The notes beneath the pieces are model-generated. The model did not search any database, was not told the DNA's origin, and saw nothing but the letters and a program-made list of their open reading frames with translations. The position numbers and the translations under genes are program-made. A DNA stretch of 64,000 nucleotides from Patella vulgata (taxonomy: Eukaryota; Mollusca; Gastropoda; Patellidae): contig NC_065881.2 of assembly GCF_932274485.2 (NCBI RefSeq), positions 50,478,702 to 50,542,701 of the forward strand, in the 5' to 3' direction. Below, piece by piece: positions 26,061-37,357 of this stretch (position 1 is its first letter; each line of letters opens with the position of its first letter).

Positions 26061-27723
26061 GTCGATTGTTTTTTTCTGAAGTATTTCTTCCCCAGCAAAA
26101 TCGAAGTCGAGGACTTTATCTTGCTTATAAACCGTCTATGTTTACATGTACGCAAGATGAGAATATCCCAGAATTCCCACAAGAAAAACCTTATATCATG
26201 TTTTCTTATGGAAAAAAACCCACCCTGGAAGAATAACCCGTTACAGGTTTAAAGAATAACTTTCAGAAGAATAACCCCAAATTTCCCTGTATATATCCAT
26301 AACCTCCCCCGACTCTCAGACCGCAAGTTATTCCGGGCATAGAATATACGCAAAAGATCAAAGAGATGTACCGTTACAGGTTTATAATTTGGCATAATTA
26401 CAAACGCTCAATCAATTTGCCTATGCCCGGCGCTTTAAGCCTATGTATTATAAAATCTCTTGATAAGGTGTAGCTACTCGTACCGTTCAATCATTTATTG
26501 TAATGCTATGACGCCCGAGAATGAATAAAATATTAAATGGGGTTAATGGTTAATGAAAGGAATAAAGAGATCACAAGGTTAGAATAACACATTACTTTAT
26601 TAATTCATTTAGCTTTCCTTGTTCTTCCATAAGTATGTGTTATAGTTTATGTCGTGAGCCAAATAAATGTATAGCAGACATGTTGGCATTAAAAATGTTG
26701 CTAAGATTTCTTGTTATCAACACACGTGTGGGGTGTGGACCGAGAATAACCTTAGGGAATTCTGAAGCCCAGATTACACTTCACAGTGTTGGCACTTGTG
26801 GGGATGAGAATATAGGTTTGCCTTAAAGTCGTTTCAACTAGATGGAAGGACCACGAGAAGCCTTAACAGGTGCAATTCGTTGGAAAATATGTACTTACTT
26901 CATTGTCCAAATACAATTTGCATCCTTATCATTATTGTGTGACCACATTAAAGCTTAAAAGCAAGGCCACGAAGTTGGTTTGAACATTGCCGAATATCTA
27001 AGCTTCAATCCGGTTCCGTGAAATTTTAATTGATTCTGATATTTCCAACAATAGGAAGGTGGGCCGCCTTATTTACCTAATTCTAACAAAAACAGGTTGT
27101 TCAAAGAAAGGACACATAGAAATGAGTCGACTGATACAATGATTTCATCCACATACTTTTGATTTTTTAACAAGACATGAAAATGAAAACAGGCGTTAGT
27201 CTGGAAATTAAAATATTCAGACCAACTTCCATCAACATGCAGCACTTAACCGGACAGCAAAACGTGTGACTGAAAGAAAATCCGTGTGATCTATGCCAAT
27301 GAAGATAAAAGCCTTTCACCTTTCACCACAACAATTATCGCCATAGTCAATACCTTTAATTTGACTTTCATACAATCGCGTGCTAAACACTGGTTTTGTA
27401 ATTAGCAAAGCATGTACAGATTTCATACTATCTAGTATTTAGTGAAATGATTCAGAATAGTGGTCCCTATTATCACTAGTAGTATTATTTCCTCAACTAG
27501 CTGTAATCTCCAATGGATGACTTCCTCCTCTAAATTAACAGAATAGTTGAGCAGGAAACGAGTGGAGAAAGTACTGATGGGTCGTTTTAGTTCCAAGGTC
27601 TCGGTCAACTTGGACATCCTCGCAGCTCGCGTTGTTCTGTTGGACGGTTTCATGTTACAGCTATCGGAAAGCTCAAGGGTACCACAAATCGTGGGATTTT
27701 CTTAAAGCAATCCAGACCAAGGA
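26061..27723. other. Non-coding spacer
   Basis: No gene or shared repeat is recognised. Confidence 0.4.
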
Positions 27724-27755
27724 AATGAAAATGAAATAAAATAGGGTTTAAAATC
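27724..27755 (-). mobile_element. SINE family 1 tail fragment (reverse)
   Basis: aatgaaaatgaaataaaata followed by gggtttaaaatc is the reverse complement of the family 1 tail (gacgttaaaccccatttcat type). It lies head to head with the forward copy at 27842, separated by a run of 14 C. Confidence 0.55.
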
Positions 27756-27841
27756 ATTAAATATTACCCCCCCCCCCCCCATATAACGAGTGCATTTATT
27801 TTGGATACCATCAGTTTATCTTGGTAATAAGAAAAGACACG

Positions 27842-28112
27842 ACTCCCGATGTTGGTCGAGAAAGGTCCCCGGGAATTTCCAGTGTAATTTCGCCCTTTAC
27901 TCAAAGGAACAGTGTCGAAACCTTCGGATGGGACAAAAAAAACGAGGTCCCATGTACATATTAGAATGAAACTTAAAAGAACCCTTGACAGTTTCAATTT
28001 TCAATTTCATTGTTGTTTCCTCATATCAAATTGTATCGTATGTCCGTCTTCATTAGTTCGGTTGGCGTTGAAAGGTATGACGTTAAACCCCATTTCCTTT
28101 CATTCATTCACT
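27842..28112 (+). mobile_element. tRNA-derived SINE, family 1, diverged
   Basis: Contains cgatgttggtcgagaaagg, cttcggatgggacaaaaa, gaggtcccatgtacatatt, gtatgtccgtcttcattag and gacgttaaaccccatttcct in the family order. The tRNA-like head is missing. Confidence 0.85.
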
Positions 28113-29678
28113 GAAATAATCTATATATCTCCTTCAAAAGACTATCGGTTAGGACCGATTATACTGCTCTACCTAACTTTACATTCACATGTATAAAGTG
28201 TACGCCAACTTTATTATCTCCTGTATAGATTATTCTCTGTCACAGCGATTACGTAATATTTATAAGGATTCTATTCCTGAATGTCGATAAATTTATACAA
28301 TGAATATTGATTCCTCTTTGATGTAAGAAATTGTTGTATTATCTTCATCCGGGTACATGTAATATAGACCTCTTAACTCTTTGGCTTTTACACTACACAC
28401 GCAGGAAACATTACCAGAAGACACAAGTCAGCAGAATATAATCATATTACTATAAATGACTCGACTGACTCATCTGGTCGTATACATTGACCATGATAGA
28501 TGAGACTTGACTACTCGTGAGTGACCTGTGTTCGTTAAATGACCACTAATACGCGTTTACTTTGGACCGCAAGAATCAACATACATTTGTTATAAACCTC
28601 TAGGGCATAGCAAAACAAACGTAACGCTGTTCCTTGAACAGATGTACGCCTCATCAGACAACCCTTGATCTCTCGGTGTCGGGGCGAGAATGACAACATA
28701 GAAAGTGAAAGATAGACATGGCTACGTTTACTGAGCGGACAAAAAAACATTTAATACGTAAAGATGGTTGTCAGAACACTTTACCATTTGTCACTTAGTT
28801 TCGCTATTCTCTTTTTGGAGATAACAGCTAGAACTCTCCTAGGATTACAAGACAGGCAAAGCATATTATTAAAAGGGAATAGATAAGTGATCATTTCGAT
28901 GCAGCTACTCGATTTAATTCCAATCACATGAGTCGCACAGAACATTCACACTATTAATATTTCAATAACGTTGTGAATGGTCCATTCAACTGTCAACAAC
29001 ACGGCAGCTGCCTACTTATAAACGTCTATTCCAGTTGGTCGGTTCAAATCTTTCTAAAACAATTGCATATACAGAAAACAATATGGTATTTGTAAAGCTT
29101 AGCGGAGCAATGATCTATATAAATCAAACTACTACCAAACCTTTAAATATTAAATATCTATAATTATATTTTCATTCAATTCTACATATCACATCGCTGA
29201 GCAATTTATCATTTTACTGGTGTATTCTTTATGCATTTAGTTTTAATGATTAGTTCGGGGTTTTTTTCCAAACTAAATGTGATTTCCACCAATTGAGAAT
29301 CTGAGAAACAAACTAACTGTACATTTTAAACATTACACAAAAGTACATCGGAAATTTGTATTGGTTTAGAACACAACTTGCTTCATCAATGAACTAAACA
29401 ATGTTTCCTATTCTTTTTCAAGAGATGATTAAATCAGAACGATTACAACACATTTTAACGTCTTTAATTATCGGGATAGAAAAAGACAACACTATAAATC
29501 CCACGTAACACAGTTTTATATGTAAAGAGTAAACAGATATCAAAACAAAGAAGTTGTACAGACGCATATATAGCGCATTTTTCGCATAATTTACGTCATA
29601 AAGTAAGAAGTGGTAACATGTTCTAGAGTGGGTCAGCATAATATACGTCATACTGGACACTCGCCACTACTTCTAACT
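28113..29678. other. Non-coding spacer
   Basis: No gene or shared repeat is recognised; short open frames only. Confidence 0.4.
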
Positions 29679-29896
29679 AATGCTACGTTCCTACTGTCGT
29701 ACGATGCGTTACGATAGGATTGTCACTATTGATTCTAGGTACGTGCAGATACGTTCGGATACGCTTCGATACGATCAGCATGATTGCTACGACCGACCAC
29801 AATATATAAGACTTGATAGGATACCCAGGATTACTCCACAATTAAAACCACAATTTGATTCGTAGAGCGAATCGTGAAAGTGGGAACCTAGCATAA
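29679..29896. mobile_element. Short inverted-repeat transposon (MITE), copy 1
   Basis: The ends are imperfect inverted repeats: left tgctacgttcctactgtcgt, right the reverse complement of tgctaggttcccactttcac. A TAA lies on both sides, which would fit a TWA target as used by PIF/Harbinger elements. The interior has repeated cgatacg/acgttcg words and no coding frame. A second copy in the opposite orientation is at 47081-47312. Confidence 0.75.
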
Positions 29897-30021
29897 AGTA
29901 TAAATTTAGATATAAACAATACAGGGGACTCAAATGCTTTGGTAATGAATTTCTGAGAATATGACCAGGAGAATGTATAGAACAAACTGTTAACATTTCA
30001 GAATTATATCTAGTTTCAGGC

Positions 30022-30150
30022 GCCATGTGTTCGATACCAGTGTTGCCCGAGAAAGTTACTCGAAAACCCGAGGTCCCGTGTGCACACTGTCGTATACGTC
30101 AAAGAACCCGGTTGGTGAATAAAAATATATTTTAAAGCCCATTTCATTAA
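30022..30150 (+). mobile_element. SINE family 1 fragment
   Basis: Contains gtgttcgataccagtgttgc, ccgagaaagtta, cccgaggtcccgtgtgcaca and aaagcccatttcatt. About half of the middle of the element is missing. Confidence 0.75.
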
Positions 30151-30201
30151 TAGTCAGGTCAATATATGGAAAATATCCCCCCACCCCCCAAAAATTGCTA
30201 C

Positions 30202-30306
30202 AAAAGGTTTCTCAGCTGATTCTGGTAGGGTTTAGTGTACTTTGGTAAACTTTTAGTATGTTATAAAGTACACTAAACCCTACCAGAATCAGCGGAGAAA
30301 CCTTTT
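30202..30306. repeat. 42-bp inverted repeat, one mismatch, 21-nt loop
   Basis: The left arm 30202-30243 contains ggtttctcagctgattctgg and tagggtttagtgtacttt. The right arm 30265-30306 is its reverse complement except for one base (ctcagctg against ctccgctg). It abuts the aagatggc-type repeat at 30307. Confidence 0.95.
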
Positions 30307-30560
30307 TCAAGATGGCGTCAAAAATGGCCACCGAAACGTCTTAAAATGATCATAACTATGTAACTATCAACTCAAATTTGATGATCTTGGTGTCTTTCCC
30401 TAGGTTTTTGGGAGTAAAGAACACATTATATCATTAAAAATGATGTTGGCCTATTATGTCAAAAATGGCCGCCAACACCTCCAAATGACCACAAGTCCAT
30501 TTTAAATAACAGCATAATCACCAGGGGTTTTACAGGCAATTTAATGATGCTATTTATTTT
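30307..30560 (+). repeat. Diverged repeat with aagatggc/aatggccgcc motifs, copy 2
   Basis: Motif order matches 11270-11450, and the aaaatggccgccaa word recurs near 30462. Non-coding. It may form one element together with the adjoining inverted repeat. Confidence 0.5.
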
Positions 30561-30716
30561 GTATTTGGTACAGTTATGCTGAAATTAATGATTATCGCCT
30601 TATTGTGGATATCATCAGGAGACACATTCTAATACATACCATATTTTTCTAGACTGACTATTACCGTATGAAAAAATATGTGTGTTTCTGCCAAATTCTT
30701 ATCTCAGGTCAAAACT

Positions 30717-31034
30717 ATACTCTTCAAATAAAGTAGGGGATATTGAAATGCAAATACTTATGCAGGTTGTAATATATGATACATAGTCATGGACACTTGA
30801 CATACTTTGAGAGTATGTTCACAGATGAAGAACTTATCGCCCCAATAGAACCACTGAGCTGCACGTACGACACGCAATGGCGCCATACACGTGGGAGGGG
30901 TTCATTGTCAAATTTGACACTTCAAGGAATGGTTGATGAAAACTAACGCGTGCTCGTTTATCTATCCATGTTTGCTTTCCTATCGATTCTTGCATAAGAT
31001 TTACTGTTTAGCGTATCTTTGCTTTAGTGTGTTC
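30717..31034 (+). mobile_element. Tc1/mariner-type element, 5' fragment
   Basis: Starts at the same inverted repeat as 4652 (tactcttcaaataaagtagg) and follows that element through gatgaagaacttatcgcccc, ggttcattgtcaaatttgac and gcataagatttactgtttag to tttagtgtgtt. It includes about 70 bp missing from the 4652 copy, then stops abruptly. The right end is absent and a SINE follows directly. Confidence 0.8.
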
Positions 31035-31059
31035 CCATTAGATCCGCAATGACAATCAA

Positions 31060-31291
31060 AGTGTCGATGCCAGTGTTGGCTGAGATATTTACCCGGAATT
31101 TTCCTGCATGTTTCCTCTTGTTAGTGGTGTAGGGCCGAGGGTGGGGGACACTGGCAAGGAACAGCATCTAGTATTTCGGATGGGACGAAAGACCGGGGTC
31201 CCGTGTACATGTTGAAGTGTGCGTAAAAGAAACCCTAGACAACTGGAATCCAATTTCCATCATATCACCTCAAACCCCATGCCATTCATTC
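31060..31291 (+). mobile_element. tRNA-derived SINE, family 1, partial
   Basis: Contains gatgccagtgttggctgaga, ttcggatgggacgaaagacc, ggtcccgtgtacatgttg and a tail with cctcaaaccccatgccattc. The tRNA-like head is missing. Confidence 0.8.
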
Positions 31292-31374
31292 ATTCGATTA
31301 TAGCCGTACAGATCTTTTCTTGCAGACTATGATACAAATTTATTTTAATTTGTTATATTTGTTATTTTACTTAC

Positions 31375-31761
31375 TTCGTGTGTTTTTTGAAGCTCTTTGT
31401 AAAATGTCCCCATGACCAAGTTTTGGATTTTTCTCTTGAAAGCTTGCATGCCATGGCTTCTCATATTTCCCAATCTTTAAAGCATTGAATATAGCTTCCA
31501 GAGCAAAATAACAAGGTGACCTTCCAGCATTGGCACCGTGTTTGTCCTGATACACTAAACCAACACTGGACCAGTTGAATTCTTGTAGAGTCCGCCTAAC
31601 AAAATGTCCTAATTTGGCATAAGAGCCCATGATACGTGTTAAAAGTTTGTATTCTGATTTGTCCTCAAAGGCATCAACGAGAGCACCGGCGCTTATGACA
31701 GGAATATTCCAACTATATGAAAATCTGGCTACTGGAGCCACTGCATATTCACAAGCCGGAC
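31375..31761 (-). CDS. NPR-like receptor copy A, exon 2
   Basis: This exon encodes the core of the membrane-distal lobe of an ANF-receptor ligand-binding domain, as in natriuretic peptide receptors (receptor guanylate cyclases and the clearance receptor). Joined after exon 1 it reads GPACEYAVAPVARF, SWNIPVISAGAL and EYKLLTRIMGSYAKLGHF, which are hallmark segments of the family; NWSSVGLVYQD and the CYFALEAIF segment follow. The acceptor is aaaatag before base 31761 and the donor is GTAAGT after base 31375; phase 1 at both ends. The product would be extracellular. No following exon is recognised downstream. The last third differs strongly from copy B while the first part is nearly identical. 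A receptor guanylate cyclase or a clearance-type receptor are equally possible. Confidence 0.85.
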
Positions 31762-32098
31762 CTATTTTGAAATAAGAAAATTATACACAACAATTGAAGT
31801 AACACATATCACGGCCATGATTACGTTACAAGTCATAAGTTATGAACAAACACAAATATTTTCAGACGATATATGCAGTTCGATGATGGTAAAATTGAAA
31901 GTTTATTAAATACTATATCAATAATAGGTCGACAGAACTGGAATTGACGTTAAAACCTACCTACTAAGCCAATGATTATATCTTACAGTTAGTGGGTCTT
32001 GTTGAATTAGACAATAAATGTCTTACATTTTCAAAGAAATTTGATCGACCCGCAGAAATGATACATTGCTTGCTTTGATAATAAATCTAGAATCTTAC

Positions 32099-32426
32099 CA
32101 AGGAATACATGAGCAGATTTCTTAACATACATGTCTATAGCTTTTAATGGACCTTCTGTCTCATCACATTTAGAATCTTCATATGTTACTAGTATTTTAC
32201 GACCTCGCAATAAGTTTTCCATCGCTTCCACCTTTTCAACTGCAATGGCTATAGCTGGTCTGGTTTTAGGCAAAATCCACAATTCTTGTGTACTCATGGT
32301 CATGGGAAGTATCACACCAATTTTAACATCCTCGTTGGTTTTACCCATGCATAGCACAGAAGTGAAAAAGACCAGAATTCCATAATCATTCCGAAACATT
32401 CTATATCGGGTACCGGTCCGAAACAT
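32099..32426 (-). CDS. NPR-like receptor copy A, exon 1 (signal peptide)
   Basis: First coding exon, with two candidate starts: 32426, or 32399 (MFRNDYGILVFFTSVLCMG), where the second gives a more typical signal peptide. After the hydrophobic segment comes EDVKIGVILPM, the first beta strand of the ANF-receptor fold, then ELWILPKTRPAIAIAVEKV, GRKILVTYEDSKCDETEG and KKSAHVFLG. The tract to the end of the exon matches the N-terminal part of natriuretic peptide receptors. It ends at cttg before a GTAAGA donor; phase 1 joins exon 2 to give VFLGPAC across a 337-bp intron. Compared with copy B it has two extra residues (TM) after ILPM. Confidence 0.85.
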
Positions 32427-33573
32427 TTTATATTTGTGCCTATATATTGTTACTTATAAATATCAGTGACTTTTACCTAATGATTATGAAGATTACGAAT
32501 CATTCAGTGAACATGTTTAAACCTATACACGATTTCTTTGTATACTGGAAAAAGGTTTTATGATGATATTTGTATAGAATGAGAATAGTCCTAACAATAA
32601 ATAGGTATACAACCGATCGTTTACCTGTCACGGGTTAAATTTATTATAATATGTCGACCATGCCTACAGCATACATAATTGTACCGGTAACAATGGAATT
32701 TGAAATTATCGCTTTTAACAGCTGCCCCACTTAATTCGAATAAAACATTTATTTCTTCTGTTTTGATTTAAAATGTCGTCGTTTCTCATATTCTCAGTAG
32801 GACGTCCTATATTGGGACATGGAATCAAGGAGTTTGCAACTAGGCATCGCCGAACTCAATCACCCAACTGACTGGTAACCCTGTGTTGAAATAATAGTAA
32901 TACAAGCCTACAGCTGAAATATTATGCAATGAAGTTTACTAAACTGATATTACATTATCCACCTTCTCAACTCATACGCGTGTTATTGTTATAAATATAC
33001 ATAATTATTTTCACATGTATCAGATTTCGAAAAAAGCATTTTCTCTCTTTACGTCCATTCAACCGGGTTAACATCTAGATATGTTAAAAGGTTTCAATAA
33101 ATGCCATTTGCATTAATCGTACATTTTGTCATCTTTTGTATTATAATTCTATCATGTATATTTTAAACCCATTGTGCACTGTTCTAGTTCTAATTGTTGC
33201 GCTATTATCTTTTGTATTGTACTTTTCATGAAGGGCAGGATGGTAAAAATGCTTCTGCAGCCTAATCCTTTATCCTTCCCAAATAAAGTTATTATTATTA
33301 TTATATTATTATTATCATTATACCTAAATGACACTGTGAATGAAATATCCTTCTATTAAAATCGTATAAATGTCACCGAAACCTCAATTTTTCGATTGAC
33401 TTCTACAGCCGTTGTTATTGACTGGGGTACATATTATAATAAGCCTAGATATAATAATAAATGGGTGCATTCAAAAACTAAGAGTGGTGAAAACATCATA
33501 CCAGAGCTTGCGTTTTACAAATTTAACTCATTCACAAATTTTAATGAGCTACACCCAAAACGATATTCATGGC
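32427..33573. other. Spacer upstream of copy A
   Basis: Would contain the promoter of copy A if it is an independent gene. A TATA-like tract (caatatata) lies about 20-30 bases upstream of the outer ATG on the minus strand, but this is weak in AT-rich DNA. No exon is seen. Confidence 0.35.
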
Positions 33574-34434
33574 CCTGGGTGTAATTGTAGATGTTAATGG
33601 GTGTTTGTGGTGGGATTTCACCTCTACGAGTGTTGTAAAGCATTTAAACCAACAAGGTGTAATTATTAATGGGGAAACATTTTCAAAACAGTGCCATTTT
33701 TACACCGTATGTTGAGTTCCACTACGTTTGGTGTAAAGTATAACTTATTTAAGCGTGTTTTACAAGAAGTGTTAATGTTCCAAGACAGTATCGCATACTA
33801 TATCTTATTAAACCACTTATAAACATTATACAACTTGTATGTTTATGTATATCAATTGTAGATTCAGTTAAATTTTAAACAGCCCGTTGAATATTTGTAA
33901 AATTTATTGCTGTTGTAGAATCAGGTCAATTAGCCATTCCAATGGTCAATATGTGATCTGTATCGGTGTAAACGCATTATATACTTATCATCATACAGGC
34001 CTATAGTTCACTATTTCAACGTCTTCTGGCCTTAGTTATTGACTAAGTGTACAACAGTGTTTCGAAAAAATGTTTACACCAACTTGGAGTATAGAAATAA
34101 GAAAGTGTAAATTGTTAAACTCCTTTAGTTAGGTGTAATGCATGCTTACAGACCGGAGGCTCAATGCGGGGGGGGGGGGGGGTAGAATACGATGCCGAGT
34201 GGTAATCAGTCCGCCGTTGGGGCGTTTTCGAGATATTGGGGATAAAAGGTCAAATGGGGTCATTTGCACTGAAAGTGAATGCGAAGCCATTCTTATATAT
34301 CATGAAAACATACTGAAAATGATTGAAGGTAATAATTCTTTCAATAAAAATGTAAACTTGCTAAATTCACTTATTAGTTTACACCCAGGAGTCTAAACAT
34401 GCTCATTCAAATGTAGTCTATTAATTAGTTTACA
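33574..34434. repeat. Cluster of GGTGTAA/TTTACACC motifs
   Basis: About ten occurrences of ggtgtaa or a close variant, in both orientations, lie near 33576, 33655, 33703, 33730, 33965, 34070, 34105, 34130, 34380 and 34430. A 14-G run is at 34170. No open frame explains them. The arrangement could reflect a decayed element with internal repeats; I cannot assign it to a family. Confidence 0.45.
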
Positions 34435-36242
34435 CCACTAAAGGTAAGAGGGTCCATTACTTGAAGTGGCAACTATCTTATGAGTACCAACTATTTTATT
34501 ATTTCTGTGTACACAGGTACTGAGACACGTGGCACATTGTTTTATTGTATTACAATTCCATCTACAGTTTACTAAGAAGTATATGTACGTTACAATCACC
34601 TGATTTCAACCACCCAAATTCCTTTATAACCAGTTACAAATAATCAATTCATAGCCGTTATAATTGTATATAAGTTATTCAAAACGTATCTATACATACA
34701 CAGCTATAAGTATTGTGTCGAACTTTCAATTATTGATAACCATTGTGTTATATCGTTTATACCTTTCATAAACGATTAATGTTCTCAATGAATCGTGGTT
34801 ATACAGAATAAAGACAGCAGTAAAGATACATGAAAGTCCATGGTCTTATTAAATATAAATGAGTAGCCATAAAAACTTGTTAACTGTTGCTTATCATACA
34901 GTTCATATATCGACCACAAGGAAAATTTGATTTTTTCTTCTTTAGTTATAAAAGAGAATACCTAAGCTTTAAAATCTATTGAAAACCCTGATGATCTGTA
35001 AAGAGCTGAAATTTGAGTCAGTTGATATTTGACTACAAGCTGTTAATTCACAGATCTGTCACTCACAGCAAATTATTAATAGGGTTGAATTATGCCCAGG
35101 TGTATTTAATTACTTCTAGTAGAATAAATCTATGCACTTGTCGATAGTATTACCTTTGCCGATCTAAATGGTTATTTCTGTTAAAACATAGACTAGGTAA
35201 ACAGTTACAGGTAAACAGTAATACGGATATTTCCTATTTGCTTCTTTGTATTCAGTTTTGTTTTTGTGACGATGGAACATGTACCCTATATGTATTGAAT
35301 ACTGAAGCGTTTCTTGATTGAATTTAGAGTTTAGACTACCTATTTATACATTTCACTGGTGTGGTTACTTGTATAGTTGAATTTTACTACATGTGCTTAC
35401 ATTCGTATTTCGTGTAGCATATAGCAGATCGTGACTCATGCTTGCATTATACAATGGGTTCTTTGGGTTGTATTCCTAGTTGTTTTCAAATTTGAGTGAA
35501 GTCTGTGTCACTACAGACCCGGAACTGTATACAGCGCAGTGGACGCTTACGGCTAGCCCCCGGATCCATTCACTTGTTTGAATTGTCTGTATGTTTGTGC
35601 TTTCCTGAGTATGATGCCCTGTCCGTGTAATTGTTTTTGTGTAAATTTTGTGTGGTGCAGTCCCCCTGCACTTACCAATACAGTAAATAGTAGTTAGTGG
35701 TCTTCTTCCTAAATGGAAAATTATCAAAATAATAATATCCAGTAGTGAAGCTGTATCAGATGTTCATGGAAAGAGTAAGCACTGTATTTTTTAAATTAGA
35801 TTTTCTTTTGTTAAGCAATAGATTATTTTTAAAAGATAAAAGGCCGTTCTTTTGGAAGCAAAATAAATTATCATTGAAAAGTCTGATTATTATAGACAAA
35901 CCCGCGGATACCGACCCTGGTGAACTGTATAAGATAATACAGGTGGATTTTAGACATACAGGACTAGAAAGGTTGCCATATAGTTCAGGCCAACTCGAAA
36001 ATACGAAACTATGGTTCAGACTGAACCAACGGGTAATGAGGGATTTCAGAATGTTGTGACATCATACGCAAACCTGACATATAGCACTTATTGATTACAC
36101 ATGTAATTGTACTTAAAATATTACTATCCGTACACAGTGGTATGTAAAGAAAGGTGTTGAAAGATATAGATCTCTTTGGTTTAGTTTTTACCTTATACAA
36201 GTTGAATATTTCAAATATTTGTAATAATTCAATAATTAAAAT
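34435..36242. other. Spacer with a GC-richer patch, no exon recognised
   Basis: 35460-35730 is richer in GC than its surroundings, with a small gtgcag/ctgcac hairpin near 35654. The frames here (minus 35476-35727, plus 35745-36059) match no family I know. If copy B is a full gene, its exon 3 should lie in 32427-36677 on the minus strand; I did not find it. Confidence 0.4.
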
Positions 36243-36545
36243 ATAGTACTATCGATCCTATATGTTCATTACTACACCCAGCGTCCACAGTACAAATAAG
36301 CGAACTATTGTAAACGTATTATTAGTATCAGGGCGAATGCGATGTGTACACGGGACCTTGCTTTTTCGTCCCATCTGAACGACTAGACAGCTGTTCTTGT
36401 CAGGTCCTCCGTCCTGCACCACTGACAAGGAGGAAACCACGCGGGAAAATCCCGATGAACTTTCTCGGCCAACACCGGGATCGAACCCGCGACTTCCAGA
36501 CTAGCGAGCCAGCGTCTTAGCTACTTAACCACCCTGGCTCCGACC
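36243..36545 (-). mobile_element. tRNA-derived SINE, family 1, near full length (reverse)
   Basis: The minus strand starts gagccagggtggttaagtag, has the B-box-like gcgggttcgatccc, ggccgagaaagttcatcggg, tcctccttgtcagtggtgca, gttcagatgggacgaaaaag and ggtcccgtgtacacatcgc. The tail is lost or diverged. It lies in the presumed intron or spacer downstream of copy B. Confidence 0.9.
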
Positions 36546-36677
36546 GGTTCCCTTATAACAGGTCCACTATAGTAATTGTAGACCATTATGATTTTTGATA
36601 AGTATTTATTCTGGATTATTGTGTTTGTAAGTGAATGAGAGTCACGCATTTTCTAACATACATAGTAATTTACTTAC

Positions 36678-37067
36678 TTCGTGTGTGTTTTGAAGCTTTC
36701 GTTAGAAGCTTTCCGTAATCCAGTAATTTTTTGTCCTCTTCGTCGAAGCTTTCGTGCCACGGTTTCTGATTTGTCTTTCGGGTCATGGCGTGAAAGAGGG
36801 GTTCCACGGCAAAATAACACGAAGATCGTCCATCGTTCGGTCCTTTCTTGCTGCTATACAATAATCCAACCACAGACCAATCAAACATATCAAATGCTTC
36901 TTCCACAAAATGTCCTAATTTGGCATAAGAGCCCATAATACGTGTTAAAAGTTTGTATTCTGATTTGTCTTCAAAGGCACTGACGAGAGCACCAGCGCTT
37001 ATGACAGGAATATTCCAACTATACGAAAATCGGGCTACGGGAGCCACCGCATAATTACATGCTGGAC
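36678..37067 (-). CDS. NPR-like receptor copy B, exon 2
   Basis: Paralogue of 31375-31761. After exon 1 it reads GPACNYAVAPVARF, SWNIPVISAGALVSAFEDKS and EYKLLTRIMGSYAKLGHF, then diverges: EEAFDMFDWSVVGLLYSSKK, RSSCYFAVEPLFHAM and QKPWHESFDEEDK. The acceptor is acctag before 37067 and the donor is GTAAGT after 36678; both phases equal copy A, so the two blocks are interchangeable in frame. The conserved Trp (DWSVVGL) and Cys (SCYF) of the family are present. The product is the distal lobe of an extracellular ligand-binding domain. Downstream exons were not found. Confidence 0.85.
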
Positions 37068-37357
37068 CTAGGTAGAATGGAGAAAAAAAATATTTGACAA
37101 AGGAACAACCAAACACATACCCAACCCTACTGGTATATAATTCTATATATACGTGACCATTTATCACAAAACATAGAGCTGGACGATTTTACTCAATATT
37201 CAGGACTTTACAATTTACAAAGAAGTGGACTATCATACTTCATAATAAATGGAGTAGCTTTATTAATTAGGATTAAAATTTCTTACATTGCCAAATATTC
37301 CTACCAACTAACTCGACGAACTTATGGTTGCTAGAGTAAATAAAACTAGAATCTTAC

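Noticed and set aside
25880-26252. Two overlapping frames of about 100 codons on opposite strands
   Set aside because: They mirror each other across the 15-bp hairpin at 26027-26060; no domain, no splice sites.
32131-32385. Plus-strand frames antisense to receptor exon 1 (also 37390-37818)
   Set aside because: Antisense shadows of the well-supported minus-strand exons with splice sites and a known domain.
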